Shown in pieces: positions 41,800 through 49,878 of a stretch of DNA of 64,000 bases. The number at the start of each line of letters is the position of its first letter. The stretch's first letter is position 1. The DNA is from Arthrobacter sp. UM1 (lineage in GTDB: Bacteria > Actinomycetota > Actinomycetes > Actinomycetales > Micrococcaceae). A program made the translations under genes and the position numbers. The stretch is taken from assembly GCF_020483305.1 (NCBI RefSeq), contig NZ_JACWAB010000007.1, positions 1 through 64,000 of the forward strand. Reading direction: 5' to 3'. The notes under the pieces are model-generated. The model saw only the letters and a program-made list of their open reading frames with translations, was not told the origin of the DNA and did no database searches.

Positions 41800-42753
41800 G
41801 TGATCAACCGCTGGAGCACTCTCAGAGTCGATGACGCCGACGTCATGGACCTCGGCGTCATCGACACGCCTTCTCTGGGCCGACATGCCGATGCACTCGC
41901 GTCTCGGCGCCCCGGTCCCCGCGAGCTCTTCCAGCGCTGGGACGCGCAGCAGTGGAAGATCGCGGACATCGATCTGGAAAAGGACATCCAGGAATTCCGC
42001 ACACGAGTGCCTGCTCGCCTCCGTGAAGAACTGGAGCGGCTGATCTACACCTTCATCATCGGCGAGTACACCGGCACCGACCTTCTTTCCCCGGTTCTCC
42101 TCGGATGCCCTGAGGAGTGGGATCTCCTGTTCGTGACCACTCAGGCTTCAGACGAAGCCAAGCACACCGAACTCATGTTCAGGATCGGCAGAGAGCTGCT
42201 CGGCGTCGATGAGACGCCCGAGGCGATGCTGCGCACCGCGTGGGAGATGACCGAGCCGGCACACCGAGAGCTCTCGCTCATCGAAGGCGAGATCATGGGC
42301 GACGTCGTCAACAACCCGTCAGATTACGAGGCCTGGCTGCGCGGAGTGACTCTGTTCCACATGGTCAACGAGGGAGTCCTGGCCGTCAGCGGTCAGCGGC
42401 TCATCGTCAATCTCCTCGGGCGGGCCAGGATCCTTCCCGGCCTTCGGAGCTCCTTTGCCGCCCTGACACGAGACGAATCGCGGCACATCAGCTACGGCTG
42501 CCATGCGCTGCGCCTCGGCCTACAGGAGGGGCATCGCGAGGCCGTCGAAGACGTCCTCGAGCGAACTCTGCCGCTGGCCATGGAGCTCGCGGACTTCAGC
42601 GCACGCACAGGCGACGCGCTCTGGCAGCTCCAGATTCAGGGCGCCCGCCGAGTCTTCGCCCATGTCGGGATGAGCGAGACCTTCACCGACCATGTATTCA
42701 CCTCCCTTCTCACCCAAAACAAGTCCGACAAGGAGACAGCCCATGTCCGTTGA
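41800..42753 (+). CDS. R2-like (ferritin-fold) diiron oxidase
   Basis: The protein has 317 residues. A complete carboxylate-bridged diiron set is visible on four helices: Glu89 (IIGEYTG), Glu119 and His122 (DEAKH), Glu191 (VNEGV), Glu226 and His229 (DESRH). The layout resembles ribonucleotide reductase R2 and the R2-like ligand-binding oxidases (R2lox), which bind a fatty acid. It could hydroxylate or desaturate the acyl chain of the product, on the adjacent ACP (inference). GTG start with GGGAGG upstream. Its 3' end overlaps the ACP gene by 11 bp. Confidence 0.85.
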   Translation: MINRWSTLRVDDADVMDLGVIDTPSLGRHADALASRRPGPRELFQRWDAQQWKIADIDLEKDIQEFRTRVPARLREELERLIYTFIIGEYTGTDLLSPVLLGCPEEWDLLFVTTQASDEAKHTELMFRIGRELLGVDETPEAMLRTAWEMTEPAHRELSLIEGEIMGDVVNNPSDYEAWLRGVTLFHMVNEGVLAVSGQRLIVNLLGRARILPGLRSSFAALTRDESRHISYGCHALRLGLQEGHREAVEDVLERTLPLAMELADFSARTGDALWQLQIQGARRVFAHVGMSETFTDHVFTSLLTQNKSDKETAHVR

Positions 42754-43021
42754 CGCCGTTCGCACCGAGCTCACCCCCTTTCTCGCGGAGGCTGCCGATC
42801 TCGCAGAAGATCGGATCCGCCCTGATTCCCACCTTCTCGAGGATCTCGAGATGGACTCCCTCTCTGTTCTGGAGCTGACCGTCTTCACGGAGGACACGTT
42901 CGGAGTCAGCGTCGAAGACGAGTTCAAGGAAGCCATCGGAAACCCAGACCTGCGCAAGGACATGACGGTCGACTGGCTTGCACGGCTCATCGACGAGCGG
43001 AGCAACGCTGATGCGGACTGA
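42743..43021 (+). CDS. Acyl carrier protein
   Basis: The protein has 92 residues, acidic. Ser39 in LLEDLEMDSLSVLELTVF is the phosphopantetheine site. AAGGAGA lies 6 nt before the ATG. It overlaps the diiron gene upstream and the ketosynthase gene downstream, so translation is coupled. It would hold the acyl chain for the ketosynthase, the tailoring oxidase and finally the GNAT. Confidence 0.93.
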   Translation: MSVDAVRTELTPFLAEAADLAEDRIRPDSHLLEDLEMDSLSVLELTVFTEDTFGVSVEDEFKEAIGNPDLRKDMTVDWLARLIDERSNADAD

Positions 43022-44312
43022 TCCTCGGTCCGTTGTCACCGCAACCGCCGTTCTCACGCCACTCGGCGATTCGGTGACGGGCCTGTTCGACTCCCTGGTC
43101 GCCGGCGAATCCGGGCTGTCCTGGCACGAAGGCGACGAGACAGGCGTTCGCACTGCGGTCGGCGTCGTCGACGACTCCCTCATTGCGTCCGGCGACTTCC
43201 CCTCTCGCCTGCGACGTCATGCCGACCGATCAGCCCTCCTCGCTCTCTCCGCCGTTTCTCGGCTCCTTCGCACCATGGGCATCTCTCAGGCCGCGCTCGA
43301 GAGCAGAGAACCGTTCGGTCTCCCAGGAGAGCGGGTGGGCGTTGTCTGGGGATCGTCGTCGGGCACGCCGGGCGCGACCCAAAAGGCGTTCTCGGCGTTC
43401 GCAAGCGGAGGCAGGCAGTCCCTCAAGCGCATCGCCCCGCTCAGCGGGGTCTACGGCTCGCCGTCGGCCACGTCCGCAGTGATCGCGGAGCTCATCGGAG
43501 CTCGCGGCCCGAACATCATCGTGAACACGGAATGCGCCTCCGGCACCACAGCAACGGCCCTGGCCTCGATGCTCATCGAGTCTGGAACAGCTGACCTGGT
43601 GGTCTGCGGCGGTTCGGACGCCACCCTGGACGCCTTCAGCATCGCCCAGGTGGATCTGCTCGGCGCCACTCACTCGGCGGAGCACGAACTCCCGTCCCAG
43701 TGCTCTCGCCCGTTCGACGGGGACCGGAACGGGTTCGTCCCGGCCGAGGGGGCTTCGGCGCTCGTCGTCGAGTCGGCGGACTCTGCAGCCTCAGCCGGCC
43801 GGCAGAGCCTCGCGAGCGTTCTCGGATACGGAATGTCCACCAACAGCGGCCATCTGACCCAGCCCGATCAGGACGGTGCAGGGCTTCGAGCCTGCCTCGC
43901 CGCAGCGATGTCCGCAGCGGACGCGAGCGCGGAGGACATCGCCCTGTACAGCGCTCACGGCACGGGCACTCCGCAGAACGACCCGCTTGAGCTCTCCGCG
44001 CTCGAGTCCGTTCTCGGGAGCGCACGCTTCCGTCTCACCCCGGTGCAGGCGGTCAAGGCGAACATCGGCCACACGCTGGCCGCTGCGGGAGCCGTTGAGA
44101 TCGCCCTCGCCATCGAGTCGCTCCACCGACGGCTGACGCCGCCGATTCTGAACTGCTCATCACCGATCAGAACGGATGCCCGGCTCATCCGAAACGCGCC
44201 GGCGGCCCTCGAAGCAGGCGCTGCTCTCTCCTGCTCATCGGGGTTCGGGGGCAGCAACGCCGCCGTCATCCTCGGGCTCCTCCCGGACGAGAGCAGGAGC
44301 TCCCCATGCTGA
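43011..44312 (+). CDS. Beta-ketoacyl-ACP synthase (FabF/KAS II type)
   Basis: The protein has 433 residues. The Cys-His-His triad is intact: Cys175 in NTECASG, His316 in YSAHGTGT and His354 in ANIGHTLAAAG. It condenses an acyl thioester with malonyl-ACP by decarboxylation. No ketoreductase, dehydratase or enoyl reductase lies in the cluster, so reduction would have to come from the cell's fatty-acid synthase, or the product keeps a keto group. ATG 43011 overlaps the ACP gene by 11 bp. Confidence 0.93.
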   Translation: MRTDPRSVVTATAVLTPLGDSVTGLFDSLVAGESGLSWHEGDETGVRTAVGVVDDSLIASGDFPSRLRRHADRSALLALSAVSRLLRTMGISQAALESREPFGLPGERVGVVWGSSSGTPGATQKAFSAFASGGRQSLKRIAPLSGVYGSPSATSAVIAELIGARGPNIIVNTECASGTTATALASMLIESGTADLVVCGGSDATLDAFSIAQVDLLGATHSAEHELPSQCSRPFDGDRNGFVPAEGASALVVESADSAASAGRQSLASVLGYGMSTNSGHLTQPDQDGAGLRACLAAAMSAADASAEDIALYSAHGTGTPQNDPLELSALESVLGSARFRLTPVQAVKANIGHTLAAAGAVEIALAIESLHRRLTPPILNCSSPIRTDARLIRNAPAALEAGAALSCSSGFGGSNAAVILGLLPDESRSSPC

Positions 44313-45232
44313 CAGTTCTGTTCCCGGGGCTCGTCCCAAACAAGCACAAGAGCACGTACACCTGGCTGGAGACGGACCCCTATGCGCGAGACCTGATCCG
44401 GCAGGCCGAGGAGCACCTCGGCCCGGACCTGCTCGAGCGCCACACGAAGGCCGAGATCTACGACTGGAACGTCTACCAGGCCGTGTATCTCGTAGAATCC
44501 CTCTCCTTGGCTGAGGCGTGGTGCCGAAGGAACGGCGCGGACCCGGATCTAGTCGCCGGGCAGAGCTTCGGAAGCCTGGCGGCGGCAGTGTTCTCCGGAA
44601 GCATCGCCTTCCGAGACATGTGCCGGGTCATGACGGCCAGCACCGCAGCTGAGATCGAGTACTTCAAGCGCGCGGCTGAACCGCTGGCGTGCGTCTTCTT
44701 CAGCCGGTGCTCGCCCGCGCGGACAAGGCAGATCATCGACGAGATCACCGACCAGAGCAGCCCCGGATGGCTTGATGTGAGCGTGGTCCAGGAACGCGGA
44801 GTCATGGCGGTTTCCGGCTCGCGCAGCCTTGTGGACCAGTTCGCCTCACAGGTGAAGAAGGAGGGCGGCCTCATTTTTTACACCATCGACCGGGCCGAGC
44901 ACTGCCCGGCTCTCGCCCCCCTGGCGGAGATCCTCAAATGCGAGGCGTACTGCACTTCAGACTTCTCTGAACCGGCCAAGCCCCTACTCTCTGACAACGG
45001 CGTCCTCCTCCACACGGGCGAGGATGTGGCCCGGGACCTAGCAGAAGGCTGGGGCCGTCGGCTTGTGAACCAGGAGCAGTACCAGACGATGACGTCGCTC
45101 GGCACGGAGCACCTCGTCATCCCCGGCCACTCCTCCCTCTTCGCCAGTGATCAGGGAGCCAGCGGCCGGAAGACGCTCGTCAAGGCCCGCACCATGCTCG
45201 AGGAAGGGGCTCACACGCGCCATGGCCGCTGA
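44306..45232 (+). CDS. Acyltransferase (FabD-fold), malonate-binding Arg missing
   Basis: The protein has 308 residues. The nucleophile is Ser87 in VAGQSFGSLAAAVFSG and the His partner lies in DRAEHCPAL. In a gap-free comparison with E. coli FabD the Arg that binds the malonyl carboxylate (Arg117) falls on Ser112 (MTASTAAE). Such a change is seen in acyltransferases that load acyl groups without a free carboxylate or act as hydrolases. It may therefore load the starter acyl rather than malonyl. Overlaps the ketosynthase gene by 7 bp. Confidence 0.85.
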   Translation: MLTVLFPGLVPNKHKSTYTWLETDPYARDLIRQAEEHLGPDLLERHTKAEIYDWNVYQAVYLVESLSLAEAWCRRNGADPDLVAGQSFGSLAAAVFSGSIAFRDMCRVMTASTAAEIEYFKRAAEPLACVFFSRCSPARTRQIIDEITDQSSPGWLDVSVVQERGVMAVSGSRSLVDQFASQVKKEGGLIFYTIDRAEHCPALAPLAEILKCEAYCTSDFSEPAKPLLSDNGVLLHTGEDVARDLAEGWGRRLVNQEQYQTMTSLGTEHLVIPGHSSLFASDQGASGRKTLVKARTMLEEGAHTRHGR

Positions 45233-46385
45233 TGCAGATGCGAGACGGCAGCTCTCGGGGCCGGCGTGGGCCGCGGCTCTCCTCAACGGCCCGCTCGAGT
45301 TCGCGGAGTTCATCATTCCCATCTGGGCTTCTTCCGCGCTCGGAGGCTCCCCTGCGGAGGTAGGCGCTGTTCTCGCCGTGTTCAGCATCGCGGCGCTCGC
45401 AACGCGCCGCCTCGCAGGAAGAACGTCGGACAAGCGTCCGGCGCAGACAGTGGCTGCTCTGGGTGCGGGCGGCCTGGCCCTCGGGTTCGTGGGCTACGCC
45501 ACCGCGGAGACGTTGCCTCATGTCCTGCTCGCCGCTGGGCTGGCCGGTGTGTCTTCATCCTTCTTCTGGGTCGGGCTGAGGGCGTTCGTGGCCCGGAATT
45601 CGGCTCGCCCAGGGCAGGACTTCGCCCACCTGATGTCATGGGAGGAGACGGGCGCGTGGGTCGCCTTCCTCGCGGGACTCAGCGTTCTCAACTCAGCGGG
45701 CTACCCAGGCGTGTTCCTGGCCGCGGCCGGGTGCGCCGCCGCCGGATGCGCTGTGCTTCTGGGGACACGGGCGAGAAGCGATCCGGACGGCTCGGCGCCG
45801 GAGACTGGTGCTCACGCCCGCCCCTCACACCGGGGTCTGTTCTCGGCAACGATCGTCCTCGTGCACGGCGCCGAGGCGCTGATGGGCCTCGCGCTCCTGA
45901 TCCACCTGCAGTCCCGCTTCGGACTGGAACTCGGACAGATCGCTTTGGTCTACCTGCCCGGCGCCATCGCCTTGGGCGTTCTGCCGGGTGTGATGCAGAG
46001 AATCCCCCAGCGCTGCGGATTCGCGGGGGCCATGACAGGAGCCGCGATTCTCAGCGCGCTCTTTGCAGTGGCCATGGCTTTCGGAACCGCCCCCGTGCAC
46101 CTGGGGATCGCGTGGGTCCTCCAGGCCGCCGCTCTGTCTCTCCTCATCCCGGCCCAGCAGGCGCTGATCGCGGAGAACGAGCCGCGCTCCGCGCACGGCC
46201 AGGCCTTCGGCACATTCGAGGCCTGGGTGCTGGCGGGAGTCGCGGGAGGATCGTTGGCCGGCGGAGTGGTCTACCAGACCGGCGGATGGGTGCTGTGCTG
46301 TGTCGTCGCCGCCGCTGCCTCCGTCGCGTGCGCCCTGGCTGCTCCCCGCGCCGTCGCGAAGTTCACGGCCACGAAAGCCGCATAG
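45222..46385 (+). CDS. MFS exporter of the lanthipeptide cluster
   Basis: The protein has 387 residues with about 12 hydrophobic helices and the MFS loop LAGRTSDKRPAQTV after TM2. It is the last gene of the operon, overlapping the acyltransferase gene by 11 bp, and is the only transporter in the cluster, so export of, or self-protection against, the lipopeptide is likely. ATG 45222 lies 12 nt after GAGGAAGGGG. The start is supported by the hydrophobic onset soon after. Confidence 0.85.
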   Translation: MAADADARRQLSGPAWAAALLNGPLEFAEFIIPIWASSALGGSPAEVGAVLAVFSIAALATRRLAGRTSDKRPAQTVAALGAGGLALGFVGYATAETLPHVLLAAGLAGVSSSFFWVGLRAFVARNSARPGQDFAHLMSWEETGAWVAFLAGLSVLNSAGYPGVFLAAAGCAAAGCAVLLGTRARSDPDGSAPETGAHARPSHRGLFSATIVLVHGAEALMGLALLIHLQSRFGLELGQIALVYLPGAIALGVLPGVMQRIPQRCGFAGAMTGAAILSALFAVAMAFGTAPVHLGIAWVLQAAALSLLIPAQQALIAENEPRSAHGQAFGTFEAWVLAGVAGGSLAGGVVYQTGGWVLCCVVAAAASVACALAAPRAVAKFTATKAA

Positions 46386-46428
46386 GGCCGCGGGGCGGAC
46401 GGCTGAGCGAAGCCGCCCCGGACAGACA

Positions 46429-46463
46429 CAGCGGCCCCCTCCCGTGACGGGAGGGGGCCGCTG
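46429..46463 (+). terminator. Terminator of the lanthipeptide operon
   Basis: A perfect 16-bp GC stem (CAGCGGCCCCCTCCCG and complement) with a 3-nt loop lies 44 bp after the exporter stop. A weaker hairpin (GGGGCGG/CCGCCCC) precedes it. It marks the right boundary of the cluster. Confidence 0.85.
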
Positions 46464-46536
46464 CCGCAATTCAGAAGCGGGTGAGCCGCGAGCGGTTTAC
46501 GCGGCCAACGCCGGGCGCCTGAATCGGCGCGTGACG

Positions 46537-46755
46537 CTACTCGTTGTTGCCGAGCTTGTCACCGAGGAAGTCGGAGCCCTTGTCGATCTTGTCGCCGTGC
46601 TGCTCCTGCACGTTGTCGACCTTGTCGTTGAGGCCACCGAGCTTGTCGCCGTGCTGCTCCTGGAGGTTGTCGACGGCGCCGTTGACACCGCCCTCACCGT
46701 TCGCAGCGTTGCCCAGCGCGTCCTTGGCACCATTCTTGATGTCGTCGAAACCCAT
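46537..46755 (-). CDS. Small hydrophilic repeat protein (Rv0909-like antitoxin or stress protein)
   Basis: The protein has 72 residues, no Cys. MGFDDIKNGAKDALGN is followed by two close repeats of QEQHGDK[LI] spaced 19 residues apart. The start MGF and composition recall the Rv0909/MT0933 small antitoxin-like family and CsbD-like stress proteins; neither is certain. AGAAGGAGA lies 6 nt before the ATG. No toxin gene is adjacent. Confidence 0.65.
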   Translation of the reverse strand: MGFDDIKNGAKDALGNAANGEGGVNGAVDNLQEQHGDKLGGLNDKVDNVQEQHGDKIDKGSDFLGDKLGNNE

Positions 46756-47020
46756 GTCGTCTCCTTCTGTCGAAGAAAGACCGCAACCATGTCGGGGATG
46801 ATTCCGGTGGCGCTCATCTGCAGCGCTCTTGGTCTTCAACCTAGACCCCGGCGGCGGGGCGAGACAACTGTTTCAAAAGGAAAGGAAATCAAACGAGCGG
46901 TGAACCCGCCGTCACGTCCTCCGGGCTCCGGACTGCCGCAGCCCCTGCGCTCCGGACGCTCACAGTCTTGGGCTCCGGCCCGTCACAGCGCCCGCGCGCC
47001 ACCCCTTTGCCGCCGAACCG

Positions 47021-47596
47021 TCACAGCGCCCGGATCATCCGCGTGTTGCCGAGGGTGTTGGGCTTGACGCGCGCGAGGTCCAGGAACTCCGCCACGCCCT
47101 CGTCATGGGAGCGCAGGAGCTCCGCGTAGACCTGCGGGTCGATCGCGTCCTGGTTGCTCATGACCTCGAACCCGTGCCGCCGGAAGAAGTCCACCTCGAA
47201 CGTGAGGCAGAAGACGCGGCTCACGCCGAGCGCCCGTGCATCCTCGAGGAGCCGCTCCAGCAGCATGCCGCCGATTCCGCGCCCCCGAGCGGCCTCGGAC
47301 ACCGCCACGGTGCGAACCTCCGCGAGGTCCTCCCACATGACGTGCACGGCGCCGCAGCCGAGCAGCGCCCCGCCCTCGTCCTCCGCCACGCGGAACTCCT
47401 GGAGGGACTCGTAGTACGCCACGGCCTCCTTGGCCACGAGGACGCGGGAGTCCGCGAGCGGCGAGACGAGCTCGCGGATGGGCCCGACGTCGGACGTGCG
47501 GGCCGGCCGGATGCGCGCTCCCGCGCGGCCGCCGCCCCGGCCGGGGGCCGGCTCCGGGGCGTCTGCGGCGGTCTGGGCGGCGTCCGTGGGAGTCAT
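47021..47596 (-). CDS. GNAT N-acetyltransferase, amino-acid (glutamate) type
   Basis: The protein has 191 residues. The GNAT core has VRTVAVSEAARGRGIGGMLLERLLEDARALGVSRVFCLTFEVDFFRRHGFEVM, the pattern of short N-acetylglutamate synthases (ArgA-like) that begin arginine synthesis. The ATG at 47596 gives the right N-terminus. GATACT lies 6-7 nt before it, suggesting a leaderless message. An Ala/Gly-rich stretch of about 30 residues precedes the domain. Confidence 0.82.
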   Translation of the reverse strand: MTPTDAAQTAADAPEPAPGRGGGRAGARIRPARTSDVGPIRELVSPLADSRVLVAKEAVAYYESLQEFRVAEDEGGALLGCGAVHVMWEDLAEVRTVAVSEAARGRGIGGMLLERLLEDARALGVSRVFCLTFEVDFFRRHGFEVMSNQDAIDPQVYAELLRSHDEGVAEFLDLARVKPNTLGNTRMIRAL

Positions 47597-47667
47597 ACGT
47601 TCAGTATCACCGCTCGGACGCCGGATTTGTGAAGTCCCGCGCCCCTGGTTCAAGATGTTGGAAGCAG

Positions 47668-47780
47668 GATCAAGAGACCCAACGCGAAGCTCTGGCTGGT
47701 TGGGCGGCAACCCTCTCCCGTAGTGGGGTGCCCCAGATGAAGATCTGGCCGGGACGGAATGCGTCCCCGGCAAGTACGGC
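47668..47780 (+). ncRNA. SAM-IV-type riboswitch upstream of metQNI
   Basis: The aptamer shows GATC...GATC closing (P1), CCCAAC/GTTGGG (P2), the conserved GGCAACCCTC after P2, a CCC/GGGG helix with GGGGTGCCCC, GATGAAGATC, then a separate hairpin GCCGGGAC/GTCCCCGGC followed by AAGTACGG for a pseudoknot. This order, with the extra 3' hairpin, matches SAM-IV RNAs of actinobacteria. It would turn off methionine uptake when S-adenosylmethionine is high. It lies 132 nt before metQ. Confidence 0.82.
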
Positions 47781-47911
47781 GGTTTCTCGCAGAGAACGCC
47801 TCGAACTCTGAAAGGCGAATGACTTTGCGAGCCGCCCAGTACTGATGCGGCCCTCTCTCACCGAGCCGGCCGCTCATCACGCTGCGGCCGGACAGTCATG
47901 AAGGAACCACC

Positions 47912-48802
47912 ATGAAACTCTCCAAGACCCTTGCCGCTCTGACCGTGGCGCCCCTCGCCCTCAGCCTCGCGGCCTGCGCGCCCTCCCAGTCCTCCGGGGA
48001 CGGCGGCAGCAAGGACGGCAAGACCGTGACCATCGGCATCGTGGACAACAACCCCCAGCAGAAGGTGCTCCAGGACCTCGCCAAGGACAAGGGCATCACG
48101 ATCGTCTACAAGAACTTCCAGGACTACACCCAGGCCAATCCGGCGCTGAAGCAGAAGCAGATCGACCTCAACTGGTTCCAGCACCTCGCCTACCTCGCGG
48201 ACTACAACCTCAACGCGGGGGACACCCTCACGCCGGTCGGGGCAACGGAGATCATCCCGCTCGGCCTGTACTCGCAGAAGCACAAGTCCCTGGACGAGCT
48301 GAAGCAGGGCGCGCAGGTGGCCATCCCGAACGACGCCACGAACGAGTCCCGCGCCATCAACCTGCTCAAGTCCAAGGGGCTCGTCACCCTCAAGCGGGAC
48401 ACCCTCGCGCCGTCGAGCCTGGACGTGGACACCTCCAAGTCCAAGGTCAAGGTGACCACCGTGTCCGCCGAGCAGACGGTCATCCAGCTCAACTCCGTGG
48501 ACGCGTCCGTCATCAACAACACGTTCCTCAACCGCGCGAACATCGATCCCAACTCGGCGCTCGCCAAGGACAACCCGAAGGACCCCTCGGCCGTCCCGTA
48601 CGTCAACGCGTTCGTCTCGCGCGCGGAGGACAAGGACAACGAGACCTACCAGGAGATCGTGAAGCTCTACCACGACCCCAAGGTCCAGAAGGCCGTGGAG
48701 GAGGAGTCCAAGGGCACCTCCGTGGAGGCCAAGAACCCGCAGTCGGAGCTCGAGTCCGTCATGAAGAAGTACCAGGACGCCCTCAAGGCCAACAAGAAGT
48801 AA
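47912..48802 (+). CDS. metQ: Methionine-binding lipoprotein (NlpA/MetQ family)
   Basis: The protein has 296 residues. Signal peptide with lipobox LAACA, then VTIGIVDNNPQQKVLQDL, the NlpA fold and the NWFQHLAYLADYN motif of MetQ. It binds methionine outside the membrane. GAAGGA lies 8 nt before the ATG. It heads metQNI downstream of the riboswitch. Confidence 0.95.
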   Translation: MKLSKTLAALTVAPLALSLAACAPSQSSGDGGSKDGKTVTIGIVDNNPQQKVLQDLAKDKGITIVYKNFQDYTQANPALKQKQIDLNWFQHLAYLADYNLNAGDTLTPVGATEIIPLGLYSQKHKSLDELKQGAQVAIPNDATNESRAINLLKSKGLVTLKRDTLAPSSLDVDTSKSKVKVTTVSAEQTVIQLNSVDASVINNTFLNRANIDPNSALAKDNPKDPSAVPYVNAFVSRAEDKDNETYQEIVKLYHDPKVQKAVEEESKGTSVEAKNPQSELESVMKKYQDALKANKK

Positions 48803-48810
48803 AGGCGCCG

Positions 48811-49878
48811 ATGTCTTCAGTGATCCAGGAGCCGGCGGCGAGCCGGAAGCCCGCCGCCGGCGATGCCATCGTCTTCACCAACACGACCAAGACCTTCCGC
48901 GTCGGCAAGAACACCGTCACCGCGGTCGACGACGTCAGCCTGAGCATCCGCAAGGGCGAGATCTTCGGCGTCATCGGCTATTCGGGTGCGGGCAAGTCCA
49001 CGCTGGTCCGCCTCATCAACGGGCTCGAGCCCGCCACGAGCGGCTCGGTGCTCGTCAACGGCCAGGAGATCGTGGGACGCCGCGAGGGGCAGCTGTCCAA
49101 GGCCCGCTCGGACATCGGGATGATCTTCCAGCAGTTCAACCTGCTCACGTCCCGGAACGTGGCCCGCAACGTCGAGTTCCCGCTGGAGCTCGCCGGCTGG
49201 CCCAAGGCCAAGCGGAAGGCCCGCGTCAACGAGCTCCTCGAGTTCGTGGGGCTCTCCTCGCTCGCCAGGAACTACCCCGAGCAGCTCTCGGGCGGGCAGA
49301 AGCAGCGCGTCGGCATCGCCCGCGCGCTCGCCAACGAGCCCTCGATCCTCCTGGCGGACGAGTCCACCTCCGCCCTCGACCCGGAGACCACCGCCGAGGT
49401 GCTGCGCCTGCTCAAGCGGGTGAACGAGCAGCTCGGCATCACCATCGTGGTCATCACCCACGAGATGGACGTGGTGCGGACCATCGCGGACCGCATCGCC
49501 GTCATGGAGAAGGGCAAGGTCATCGAGACCGGCTCGGCGTTCGAGATCTTCTCCTCGCCGAAGACCCAGACCGCCAAGCGGTTCGTGTCCACGGTGCAGC
49601 ACACCGAGCCCACCCCGGACGAGCTCGCGCACCTGCGCACCCGGCACCCGGGCCGGCTCGTCACCGTGGAGATCGCGGACGGCTCCAATGTGGGCCGCAT
49701 CCTCTCCCAGGGGGCCGCCCGCGGCGTCCTCTTCGAGGTGGTCCACGGCGGCATCTCCACGCTGCAGTCCAAGTCCTTCGGTTCCATGACCGTTGAGCTC
49801 ACGGGCGAGGACGCGGCCATCGACGCCGTCATCGCCGAGCTCTCCGCCGAGACCCACGTGAAGGAGCTGTCCGCATGA
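48811..49878 (+). CDS. metN: Methionine ABC transporter ATP-binding protein
   Basis: The protein has 355 residues. Walker A GYSGAGKST, signature LSGGQKQRVGIARALA, Walker B ILLADESTSALDP. A C-terminal NIL (ACT-like) domain from about residue 270 binds methionine for feedback inhibition. It starts 8 bp after metQ and its stop overlaps metI (ATGA). Confidence 0.96.
   Translation: MSSVIQEPAASRKPAAGDAIVFTNTTKTFRVGKNTVTAVDDVSLSIRKGEIFGVIGYSGAGKSTLVRLINGLEPATSGSVLVNGQEIVGRREGQLSKARSDIGMIFQQFNLLTSRNVARNVEFPLELAGWPKAKRKARVNELLEFVGLSSLARNYPEQLSGGQKQRVGIARALANEPSILLADESTSALDPETTAEVLRLLKRVNEQLGITIVVITHEMDVVRTIADRIAVMEKGKVIETGSAFEIFSSPKTQTAKRFVSTVQHTEPTPDELAHLRTRHPGRLVTVEIADGSNVGRILSQGAARGVLFEVVHGGISTLQSKSFGSMTVELTGEDAAIDAVIAELSAETHVKELSA

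Noticed and set aside
42743-45232. A complete polyketide or fatty-acid synthase
   Set aside because: Only ACP, ketosynthase and acyltransferase are present; no ketoreductase, dehydratase or enoyl reductase is encoded in the cluster.
46537-46755. A second lanthipeptide precursor
   Set aside because: The 72-residue product has no Cys and lies on the other strand beyond the operon terminator.
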